Shown in pieces: positions 26,741-33,145 of a stretch of DNA of 33,145 nucleotides; position 1 is the stretch's first letter; every line of letters starts with the position of its first letter. The stretch comes from Bordetella parapertussis (GTDB lineage: Bacteria; Pseudomonadota; Gammaproteobacteria; Burkholderiales; Burkholderiaceae_B): positions 1 to 33,145 of the forward strand of contig CAMBLP010000004.1 of the NCBI GenBank assembly GCA_945868195.1, in the 5' to 3' direction. A program made the position numbers and the translations under genes. The notes beneath the pieces were generated by a model. That model was not told the DNA's origin and searched no databases. It was given only the letters and a program-made list of their open reading frames with translations.

Positions 26741-28261
26741 TTAGCTTTGGTCTTCTTTACGCAGATGCGGAAATAAAATCACATCCCGAATGCTTGGACT
26801 GTCCGTCAATAGCATTACAAGACGATCAATACCGATTCCACAGCCACCCGTCGGAGGCATGCCGTATTCGAGAGCACGAATATAGTCGGCGTCATAAAAC
26901 ATGGCTTCTTCGTCGCCAGCGTCTTTCGCTTTGACTTGTGCATGAAATCGTGCGGCTTGATCCTCTGGATCGTTCAGCTCAGAAAAACCATTCGCAATTT
27001 CTCTGCCTGTGATGAACAACTCGTAACGCTCAGTAATCCCTGGGCGTGTATCTGACTCTCGAGCGAGTGGCGAGACCTCAATCGGATAATCGATAATATA
27101 AGTCGGATGCCAAAGTTGTGACTCGGCGGTTTCTTCAAAAAGTGCCAACTGAAGCGCACCAAGCCCAACTTGAGCAAGGTTGGGCGCATTGACATCAACA
27201 CCCCGTTTTTTGAGTTGGTTTTTGACGAAGTCAATATCAGTGAGTTGTGCTTCTGTGAAATCGGGCACATGCTGGAGAATCGCCTCTACGATCGTTAGTC
27301 GATGAAAAGGCTTAGACAAATCTAATTCACGTCCCTGGTAGGTGAGTGTGGCGGACCCACAAGCATGAATCGCTGCCGCTCGAATAATGTGCTCGGTGAA
27401 GTCCATCAGCCATTGGTAGTCTGTATAGGCAGCGTAAAACTCCATCATCGTGAACTCAGGATTGTGACGCGGACTCACACCTTCATTACGGAAGTTTCGA
27501 TTGATTTCAAAAACCCGCTCAAATCCGCCTACGATCAGTCGCTTGAGGTATAGCTCAGGCGCAATCCGTAAAAACATTTCCATGTCGAGCGCATTGTGGT
27601 GCGTCACAAAAGGCTTTGCCGCAGCACCACCAGGGATACCGTGCAACATCGGAGTTTCGACCTCTAAAAATCCAGCCTCGATCATTGTTTGGCGTATCGC
27701 ACTAATCGCTTTGCTCCGCGCCATAAAGGTATCGCGCGTTTGCTCTGTCATGATGAGGTCAACATAGCGCTGACGGTAGCGTAACTCTTGGTCAGAAATG
27801 CCATGAAATTTGTCAGGCAGGGGACGCAAGGACTTTGCTAGAACCCGAGCCTGGGTCGCATGGATGGAGAGCTCGCCTTTATTTGTCTTGAAAATATGAC
27901 CTTGTATGGCAATGATGTCGCCAATATCCCACTGCTTGAAAGCATCATAAATGTCCTCTCCAAGACTGTTGCGCTCAAGGTATATCTGAATACGACCCGT
28001 ACTATCTTGAAGCGTCGCAAAGCTTGCTTTTCCCATGACGCGCTTAAGCATCATCCGTCCGGCGACAGAAGCAGGTTGGGCTGAAGACGCCAAGCTTGCT
28101 TGGTCTTGCTCACCAAAGCGGGCGTGGAGCGAAGAGGCTCGATGCTCGGGGATAAAGTCATTTGGAAAAGCAATGCCTTGAGCCCGCAAACTAGCGAGTT
28201 TTTGACGGCGCTCTGCGATGAGATGGTTTTCGTCGTGCTGTGGAGTGTTCGTATCAGTCAT
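26741..28261 (-). CDS. lysS: Lysyl-tRNA synthetase, class II
   Basis: This 506-residue enzyme charges tRNA-Lys. The N-terminal OB-fold anticodon-binding domain is about residues 60-170 ([31 protein letters not shown]). Class II motif 1 is the RYVDLIM region, motif 2 is [23 protein letters not shown] and motif 3 is [29 protein letters not shown]. Length equals E. coli LysS (505 aa). The ATG (28259-28261) comes two bases after the stop of the upstream SDR gene, so it is translationally coupled. It ends the prfB–SDR–lysS group. Confidence 0.97.
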   Translation of the reverse strand: MTDTNTPQHDENHLIAERRQKLASLRAQGIAFPNDFIPEHRASSLHARFGEQDQASLASSAQPASVAGRMMLKRVMGKASFATLQDSTGRIQIYLERNSLGEDIYDAFKQWDIGDIIAIQGHIFKTNKGELSIHATQARVLAKSLRPLPDKFHGISDQELRYRQRYVDLIMTEQTRDTFMARSKAISAIRQTMIEAGFLEVETPMLHGIPGGAAAKPFVTHHNALDMEMFLRIAPELYLKRLIVGGFERVFEINRNFRNEGVSPRHNPEFTMMEFYAAYTDYQWLMDFTEHIIRAAAIHACGSATLTYQGRELDLSKPFHRLTIVEAILQHVPDFTEAQLTDIDFVKNQLKKRGVDVNAPNLAQVGLGALQLALFEETAESQLWHPTYIIDYPIEVSPLARESDTRPGITERYELFITGREIANGFSELNDPEDQAARFHAQVKAKDAGDEEAMFYDADYIRALEYGMPPTGGCGIGIDRLVMLLTDSPSIRDVILFPHLRKEDQS

Positions 28262-28263
28262 GA

Positions 28264-29010
28264 TTAGACGTTATGTTGACGAATATCGTCGATGGTTTTA
28301 GAGCCGAAGGCTTCGCTTTCGAGAACCATGAGCAGTCGCTGTGCGACGGCTAGGGGAACCGCAAGTTGTTTACTTTCTTTAAAGCCAATAAATCGCTCCA
28401 AGCTTGGGAGGTCGTCCTTTGACGTCGCGCGGATGGTTTCTTGCATGGGTGTATCGATAATGCCGGGCGCCATGGAAACGACACGTGCTTTCGTTCCTTG
28501 ATCGAGTTGGGCAGCCTCGGCAAAACGATCCATCGCTGCCTTGGTTGAACAGTAAACAGCCCAGCCGGAGCTTGCACTTCGTCCTGCGCCAGAAGAAATA
28601 AGCATCACGCGACGATCGAGGGCATAAGTCGTGTTGTGAAGGATGTGCGCAGTCAGAAATATGGCGGAAGTGATATTGACGTGGAAAGCGTCGTTAATCG
28701 CATCTAAATCCGTCAAATTCTGTGTTTGCGCGATGGGTTTGACGACACCCGCATTATGAATAAAGCGGATATGCGTGTGATTCTTAAGGAGGGGGAGCAA
28801 AACAGTGGCTGCATTTTTTACCGCTGCCGACTGCGCTAAATCAACTTCGATTTGTGTCAGCGTTGTACCGTGCTTAGAAGACAGTGCTGCCAGTGAGGGC
28901 GATGATTGACGCGAGAGTGTTACGAGATGCTCTCCGCCGGTTGCAAGCTCCTCAGCCATCGCAGCGCCTAGGCCGCGAGTCGTGCCTGTCAAGATCGTCA
29001 ATGTTGTCAT
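28264..29010 (-). CDS. Short-chain dehydrogenase/reductase (SDR)
   Basis: This 248-residue NAD(P)-binding Rossmann protein shows TGTTRGLG at residues 8-15 (cofactor loop), NAG at 86-88, the catalytic Ser in MLISSGAG (139/140) and the Y153-x3-K157 pair ([10 protein letters not shown]), followed by PGIIDTPMQ. All catalytic residues are intact. The Arg in TTRGLG is compatible with NADPH preference. It resembles the sepiapterin-reductase-like branch of classical SDRs; substrate unknown. Three bases separate it from prfB and two from lysS, so it is sandwiched in a translation operon. Presence there seems conserved in related bacteria (from memory). Confidence 0.85.
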   Translation of the reverse strand: MTTLTILTGTTRGLGAAMAEELATGGEHLVTLSRQSSPSLAALSSKHGTTLTQIEVDLAQSAAVKNAATVLLPLLKNHTHIRFIHNAGVVKPIAQTQNLTDLDAINDAFHVNITSAIFLTAHILHNTTYALDRRVMLISSGAGRSASSGWAVYCSTKAAMDRFAEAAQLDQGTKARVVSMAPGIIDTPMQETIRATSKDDLPSLERFIGFKESKQLAVPLAVAQRLLMVLESEAFGSKTIDDIRQHNV

Positions 29011-29013
29011 CGC

Positions 29014-30118
29014 TTATACCCCTTGCTTCAAACTAGCTTGAATGAACGGATCCAAGTCGCCATCTAACACTTTTTGAGTATTCGAAATTTCGACATTGGT
29101 ACGCAAATCTTTGATTCGACTTTGGTCAAGGACATAGGATCGAATCTGATGTCCCCAGCCCACATCCGTCTTGGCATCTTCCATTTTTTGTTGCGCAGCC
29201 ATTCGATTGCGCATTTCAAGTTCATATAAGCGTGATTTCAGCATTTGCATGGCCTCAGCACGGTTTCGGTGCTGTGAGCGATCATTTTGGCATTGCACGA
29301 CAATGTTAGTCGGGACGTGGGTGATGCGAACCGCAGAGTCGGTTTTGTTGATGTGCTGGCCGCCCGCACCACTCGCGCGATAGGTATCAATGCGCAAGTC
29401 AGCTGGATTGATATCGATTTCTATTGAGTCATCGACTTCGGGGTAGACAAAAACGCTGGCAAATGAAGTGTGACGACCACCCGAGGAGTCAAACGGACTC
29501 TTGCGCACGAGACGATGAACACCGCTTTCCGTTCTGAGAAATCCAAACGCGTATTCACCTTCGATTTTGATCGTGGCGGACTTTATACCAGCAACCTCAC
29601 CCTCTGATTCCTCTAGAAGCTCGGCTTTAAAACCTTTGCGTTCCGCATAGCGAAGATACTGTCTCAGCAGCATGGAGGCCCAGTCCTGAGCCTCGGTCCC
29701 ACCCGCACCTGCTTGAATATCTAAAAAGCAATTGAGAGGATCGGCGGGATTAGAGAACATACGTCTAAATTCCATCCCCTCCAACGTCGCTTGAAACTGT
29801 TCAGCGTCGCTTTCAATCGCTTCTAAGGTTGCGTCGTCGTTGTCTGCGGCCGCCAGTTCGAAGAGTTCGTGCGAGTCAGCGATAGATTGCGCTAGGGCTG
29901 TCAGCGTGACAACAACATCTTCGATACTCTTTTTTTCGCGACCGAGGTCTTGAGCCCGTTTAGGATCATTCCAGACGGTAGGATCTTCGAGTTCTGCATT
30001 GACAACATGCAGGCGCTCAGTTTTGACTTCGTAGTCAAAGATACCCCCGAAGCGCAGCCTCGCGCGCTGCGTAGTCGAGTAGACGCGATGAAATTTGATT
30101 TTGACGTTCTGCTTCCAT
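29014..30118 (-). CDS. prfB: Peptide chain release factor 2, with programmed +1 frameshift
   Basis: RF2 recognises UGA and UAA and triggers peptide release. It is encoded in two frames. Codons 1-27 run from ATG 30116-30118 to CTT at 30038-30040 and hit an in-frame TGA (30035-30037). A +1 shift skipping the base at 30037 continues as Asp-Tyr-Glu from 30036 to the TAA at 29014, giving 367 residues (E. coli 365). The SPF anticodon-like tripeptide is at 207-209 and GGQ at 252-254, each within two residues of the E. coli positions. GGAAAG precedes the ATG. A TTG-started frame at 29784 is an artefact of the shift. Downstream are the SDR and lysS genes at 2-3 bp spacing. Confidence 0.97.
30034..30049 (-). 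promoter_or_regulatory. prfB programmed +1 frameshift site
   Basis: On the minus strand the sequence reads CGGGGGTATCTTTGAC. It has the internal Shine-Dalgarno-like GGGGG, three-base spacer TAT, slippery CTT, and the poor-context stop TGAC. It matches the E. coli prfB signal except for the first base. The shift provides autogenous control: low RF2 lets the ribosome pause at UGA and slip. Confidence 0.97.
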
Positions 30119-30148
30119 GAGCTTTCTTTCCGCTAAAAATGCATATAA

Positions 30149-30166
30149 CCCCGTATTTTAACGGAG
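30149..30166 (-). terminator. Weak hairpin between recJ and prfB
   Basis: On the minus strand CTCCGT, loop TAAAAT, ACGGGG (one G-U pair) lies 49 bp beyond the recJ stop, followed by TTATATGCATTTTT. It is short with an interrupted T tract, so it may be a partial terminator. The TTATAT could also serve as a -10 for prfB. Confidence 0.4.
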
Positions 30167-30214
30167 TCTCACCCTAGCATATTGGGGAGATCGACCATAT
30201 TGCCCAAACAAGGC

Positions 30215-31927
30215 TTAAATACCTTGTGCATATTCAACGATCAATTGCACTGAAATCACGCCATTCCAAACGTTTTGATCCAGTCGATAGGCCATCTTGA
30301 CAAACTCAGGGAGCCGCTCGGTATGGTTAAACCAGATTGCATCAAATCTTTGGTGACCTCGCTGGACAGAGAGTTTTAAGTGCTTTTCTCCAACGAGTTT
30401 TTGGCTTCGAACTTGAAATTCGTCCAAAAAGAGGGGGGCCGTAAATCCTGCGCCCCAGACTTGTTGCTCCAAAATATGAGCCACTTGAGCGTTGGCGTAA
30501 CCGACCTCAAGGGAACCGTCGGTCTCGATGATGGGCTCAAAGCTTGTGCGACCTGTTAGTTCTATGACAGCCAGATTAAACGCTGGAGCAAAAAGCTCGA
30601 AATCGTGACGACCTAGGGTCAGTCCTGCCGCCATGGCATGACCGCCAAACTTCCTGATCAATCCAGGATTGCGTTTGGAAACAAGATCCAATACATCGCG
30701 CAAATGGACGTCAGGAATAGAACGCCCAGAGCCTCTTAGCTCATCCTCTCCAGCGGGAGCGAACGCAAGGGTAGGGCGGAAATATTTTTCTTTTAGACGC
30801 GATGCCACAAGGCCCACGACGCCTTGATGCCATTCTGGATGAAAGACGCAGACCGAAGCGCCTAATTGTCCCGTTTCCACGGACTCGGTTGCCGCCAAAG
30901 CTTGTTCTTTCATCACATTTTCGATTTGACGACGTTCGCGATTGATCGTGTCAAGTTCGCGTGCAAGTTCAAGGGCTTGCATATCATCGTTTGTGATCAG
31001 GCATCGAATACCAAGCCCCATGTCTGCGAGACGTCCCGCAGCATTGATCCGAGGACCTAAAGCAAACCCCAGATCAAATGCGCTCGCAGCTTGCGGATCT
31101 CTCGCTGCAACAGCAAACAATGCACGGATGCCGGGTTGCATCAGTCCTCGACGCATTCGCTCTAGACCGCGCGTCACAAGAAGTCGATTGTTCGCGTCGA
31201 GTTTGACCACGTCAGCGACCGTGCCAAGCGCCACAAGGTCGGCGAGCGCATCGAGACGTGGGCCACCATTCGCAGGATAATGGCCTCGTGATCGAAGCTC
31301 CGCACGTAAGGCGAGCATCAGATAAAAAATAACACCAACACCCGCTAAATTTTTAGAGGGAAATGTGCAGCCAGGTTGATTGGGATTGACAATCGCTAAT
31401 GCGTTTGGCAATTCATCGCCCGGAAGGTGGTGGTCTGTGACGATCACGCCAATGCCCAGCGCGTTAGCGGCAGCAACGCCCTCGACACTTGCAATCCCGT
31501 TATCAACCGTAATCAACAGGTCTGGACGGCCAGACGGGTGCCGCACCGCCAGTCCAACGACCGCAGGCGAGAGACCATAGCCTGTTTCAAAGCGATTGGG
31601 CACAAGAAAATCGACGACTGCGCCCATTTCAGTCAGTGCACGCATTGCAACCGCACAGGCTGTGGCTCCATCACAATCGTAATCCGCCACAATGAGCATG
31701 CGTTGACTCGATTTAATCGCGTCGGCCAATAAAGAAGCGGCTTTTATCGCTTGCGTTAACGTACTAGGCGCGAGCAAGGCTGGCCAGTCAAGCAGCACAT
31801 CTTCATGCCGTTTGACGCCTCGAGACGCCCAGAGACGAGCAAGCAGGGGGTGAATGCCGGCAGTCTCGAGGTGCTGGGTGGTGGCGTGCTCTGATGGTCG
31901 TACGGTTAGTTTTGGCGTGTCCACCAT
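30215..31927 (-). CDS. recJ: Single-stranded-DNA-specific exonuclease RecJ
   Basis: This 570-residue DHH-superfamily nuclease degrades ssDNA 5'-3' in RecFOR recombination, mismatch repair and excision repair. The metal motifs are ADYDCDGATA (D82, D84, D86), LITVDNGI (Asp), VIVTDHHLPGDELP (D165-H166-H167) and GPRINAAGRLADMG. The DHHA1 motifs are GSGRSIPDVHL and GGHAMAAGLTL, and a C-terminal OB fold follows. Length is close to E. coli RecJ (577). ATG at 31925-31927 lies inside the 3' end of the upstream gene, overlapping by 22 bases. The ribosome-binding sequence is weak, so coupling is probable. Confidence 0.96.
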   Translation of the reverse strand: MVDTPKLTVRPSEHATTQHLETAGIHPLLARLWASRGVKRHEDVLLDWPALLAPSTLTQAIKAASLLADAIKSSQRMLIVADYDCDGATACAVAMRALTEMGAVVDFLVPNRFETGYGLSPAVVGLAVRHPSGRPDLLITVDNGIASVEGVAAANALGIGVIVTDHHLPGDELPNALAIVNPNQPGCTFPSKNLAGVGVIFYLMLALRAELRSRGHYPANGGPRLDALADLVALGTVADVVKLDANNRLLVTRGLERMRRGLMQPGIRALFAVAARDPQAASAFDLGFALGPRINAAGRLADMGLGIRCLITNDDMQALELARELDTINRERRQIENVMKEQALAATESVETGQLGASVCVFHPEWHQGVVGLVASRLKEKYFRPTLAFAPAGEDELRGSGRSIPDVHLRDVLDLVSKRNPGLIRKFGGHAMAAGLTLGRHDFELFAPAFNLAVIELTGRTSFEPIIETDGSLEVGYANAQVAHILEQQVWGAGFTAPLFLDEFQVRSQKLVGEKHLKLSVQRGHQRFDAIWFNHTERLPEFVKMAYRLDQNVWNGVISVQLIVEYAQGI

Positions 31928-32826
31928 GTTATCCAGTCTTGATTACGTCGAGGCAACAGGGTATGCCACCAGCGTTGTTGAGGGGCCGTTAGGCTGACTA
32001 TCCTGCGTTCACCCACAAGCGTGATGTCTGTATGTTCAGGTAAGGACTCCAGGTACAGAGAAAGAGCTTGCAGTTGTGAGATCCAGTTCGCCCAATCTGA
32101 CTCTAAAAATGATTTAGTTAAATTGTCGTAATGGATAAGTGTCGAATCGCGATCAGGCGCTTTCCAACCCTTTGCTCCCCCATAAAGCCACAAACTATTG
32201 ATTGGCTCGAGCCCTAGTTCGGCTCTTTGCTCATTGACAGGGTGGTGATGCCAAACCATTTGTATTTCATTGAGCAGTTTTCGCCAAGCTTTCATTGAGT
32301 CATCTTGTGGCCACCAATCCGATACAGACAAGAGAGAAACCGCCGCCGGTGTAATTGAGGTCAAACGTGCATCTTGGGTCAGCCAAACTCGCCAGCGACC
32401 ATCAGAAATGGGTAATGCTGATATCTCACAATCGGTCCAGAGAGGCTTGACTGCGTCAAATAAGGCGTCTGCGTGTTCGGCTTTTAAATGAAGTGACTCT
32501 GGGAAAGCCAGTTTGGCACCCTCGCGACCGATTGCGACAGAACAGAGATCTGCTACCCAGACCTGTTCGTTTGGTGCTGAGATGCCAGCCCTGAGCGGAC
32601 CCAAACCACTGCTCAGGGTCTGCCCAGGAGGCGCGACAAATCCAAGCGCGGAAAGCGCTAGAAACTCTTGCGCTGTGCAGCCTGTTTCCTCTGGCGGACA
32701 CTTCACTTCGGCCGGGATGTTTCGCTTGAGTCGTTCAATCAATGCAGGACAATGCTCCCGCAAGTGGGGAGCAAGATCTGGTGCGACGTTTTGGGGCGGC
32801 AATGCGCCATTGATAATCAGATGCAT
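31906..32826 (-). CDS. Uncharacterised protein, probably RpfE-type (COG4255-like)
   Basis: This 306-residue soluble protein has no signal peptide or membrane segment. It begins LIINGALPPQNVAPDLAPHLREHCPALIERL. It has a tryptophan-rich middle and end (SDWWPQ, VWHHHPVNEQRAELGLEPINSLWLYGGAKGW, and WWHTLLPRR). The EINSLW-like stretch ELGLEPINSLWLYGGG-type motif is what I recall from proteins annotated 'regulatory protein, RpfE type' or cofactor-independent phosphoglycerate-mutase-like, located upstream of recJ in many betaproteobacteria. Here the last position of that stretch is Ala, not Gly. No catalytic motif of phosphoglycerate mutase can be confirmed. It overlaps recJ by 22 bases and is divergent from lolC. 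Function unknown. Confidence 0.65.
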   Translation of the reverse strand: MHLIINGALPPQNVAPDLAPHLREHCPALIERLKRNIPAEVKCPPEETGCTAQEFLALSALGFVAPPGQTLSSGLGPLRAGISAPNEQVWVADLCSVAIGREGAKLAFPESLHLKAEHADALFDAVKPLWTDCEISALPISDGRWRVWLTQDARLTSITPAAVSLLSVSDWWPQDDSMKAWRKLLNEIQMVWHHHPVNEQRAELGLEPINSLWLYGGAKGWKAPDRDSTLIHYDNLTKSFLESDWANWISQLQALSLYLESLPEHTDITLVGERRIVSLTAPQQRWWHTLLPRRNQDWITWWTRQN

Positions 32827-32848
32827 AGGTCGAATTGTAGTGGGAGGA

Positions 32849-32877
32849 GTGCCAGGATGGGGGTTTGATGCGATAAT
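32849..32877 (+). promoter_or_regulatory. Candidate promoter of lolC
   Basis: GTGCCA (32849-32854, 4 of 6 to TTGACA) and GATAAT (32872-32877, 5 of 6 to TATAAT) are spaced 17 bp. Transcription would start near 32884, the lolC GTG itself. Confidence 0.4.
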
Positions 32878-32883
32878 GCTTAG

Positions 32884-33145
32884 GTGTTTAAACTACCCTA
32901 CGAACTCTGGATTGGCGCCCGCTACGCGGGCTTGACGCGTTCTCGTGCTCGAGGCGGAAAACGTGACGGCTTTGTCTCGTTTGTCGCAGGAACTTCAATG
33001 GTTGGAATTGCGCTTGGCGTCGCAGCATTGATCGTTGTGTTGTCGGTCATGAACGGTTTTCAAAAAGAAGTACGAGACCGGATGTTGTCGGTTTTACCGC
33101 ACATTGAAATTTATGTTCCCGGCGCCGAACCTCTCAAGGTCCTTG
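32884..33145 (+). CDS. lolC: Lipoprotein-releasing ABC transporter permease LolC/LolE family, 5' part
   Basis: Only the first 87 codons are in the window. The product begins [35 protein letters not shown], then a hydrophobic segment [20 protein letters not shown], and [19 protein letters not shown]. These are the cytoplasmic tail, first transmembrane helix and start of the periplasmic domain of LolC/E, the inner-membrane permease that releases lipoproteins to LolA. The start is GTG at 32884, directly preceded by an in-frame TAG, so no longer product is possible. No ribosome-binding sequence lies at proper distance. The next in-frame ATG falls inside the first membrane helix and would remove the conserved tail. 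Confidence 0.92.
   Translation, partial: MFKLPYELWIGARYAGLTRSRARGGKRDGFVSFVAGTSMVGIALGVAALIVVLSVMNGFQKEVRDRMLSVLPHIEIYVPGAEPLKVL

Noticed and set aside
29014..29784. Short RF2 starting at TTG 29784, or prfB as a frameshifted pseudogene
   Set aside because: The missing N-terminus is encoded upstream in another frame joined by a canonical programmed +1 frameshift signal, giving the normal length.
1..33145. CRISPR arrays, insertion sequences, prophage or toxin-antitoxin loci
   Set aside because: No spaced direct repeats, transposase or integrase motifs, or small paired ORFs with supporting features were seen; almost all of the sequence is accounted for by conserved genes.

Overview
This window is a housekeeping segment of a betaproteobacterial chromosome with roughly 50% G+C. 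The gene orders tRNA-Leu–tig–clpP–clpX–lon, LMW-phosphatase–iscRSUA–hscBA–fdx, dapC–dapD–prmB–ABC-F and RpfE-type gene–recJ–prfB–SDR–lysS point to Burkholderiales, probably close to Alcaligenaceae. The family-level placement is inferred from memory of gene order, not computed. No phage, transposon, CRISPR array, secretion locus or dedicated defence system is visible.

Layout. (1) Positions 1-2883, plus strand: the 3' end of a membrane fatty-acid desaturase, overlapping uvrD by four bases. (2) 2880-7900, minus strand: a tight operon dapC–dapD–prmB–ABC-F ATPase, with no dapE between dapD and prmB. (3) 7976-14453, plus strand: tRNA-Leu(UAG), then the protein quality-control set tig–clpP–clpX, a terminator, a sigma-32-like promoter, lon, and an HslR-type S4 protein. 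(4) 14500-16564, minus strand: lexA and tyrB. lexA has two perfect CTGT-N8-ACAG operators, the distal one fused to the tyrB terminator. (5) 16717-18873, plus strand: uvrB, followed by a very AT-rich 200 bp spacer. (6) 19094-25052, plus strand: an LMW tyrosine-phosphatase homologue, a terminator, two IscR-type operators and the Fe-S assembly operon iscR–iscS–iscU–iscA–hscB–hscA–fdx without iscX. (7) 25111-26695, plus strand: an HpcH/HpaI aldolase with a hydroxypyruvate-isomerase-family gene. (8) 26741-32826, minus strand: an RpfE-type gene of unknown function, recJ, prfB with its programmed +1 frameshift, a short-chain dehydrogenase and lysS. (9) 32884-33145, plus strand: the start of lolC, cut by the window edge.

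Three regulatory themes are readable directly: SOS control (lexA autoregulation near uvrB), heat shock (a sigma-32-like promoter before lon), and Fe-S homeostasis (paired IscR boxes before iscR). The most unusual coding feature is in the phosphatase homologue upstream of iscR. Its nucleophilic cysteine in the C-x5-R-S loop is read as serine (codon 8, TCC at 19115-19117) while the rest of the active site is intact. It is either a natural pseudophosphatase or a single-base sequence error. The AT-rich, motif-repeating spacer just upstream of that gene is the least explained non-coding stretch.
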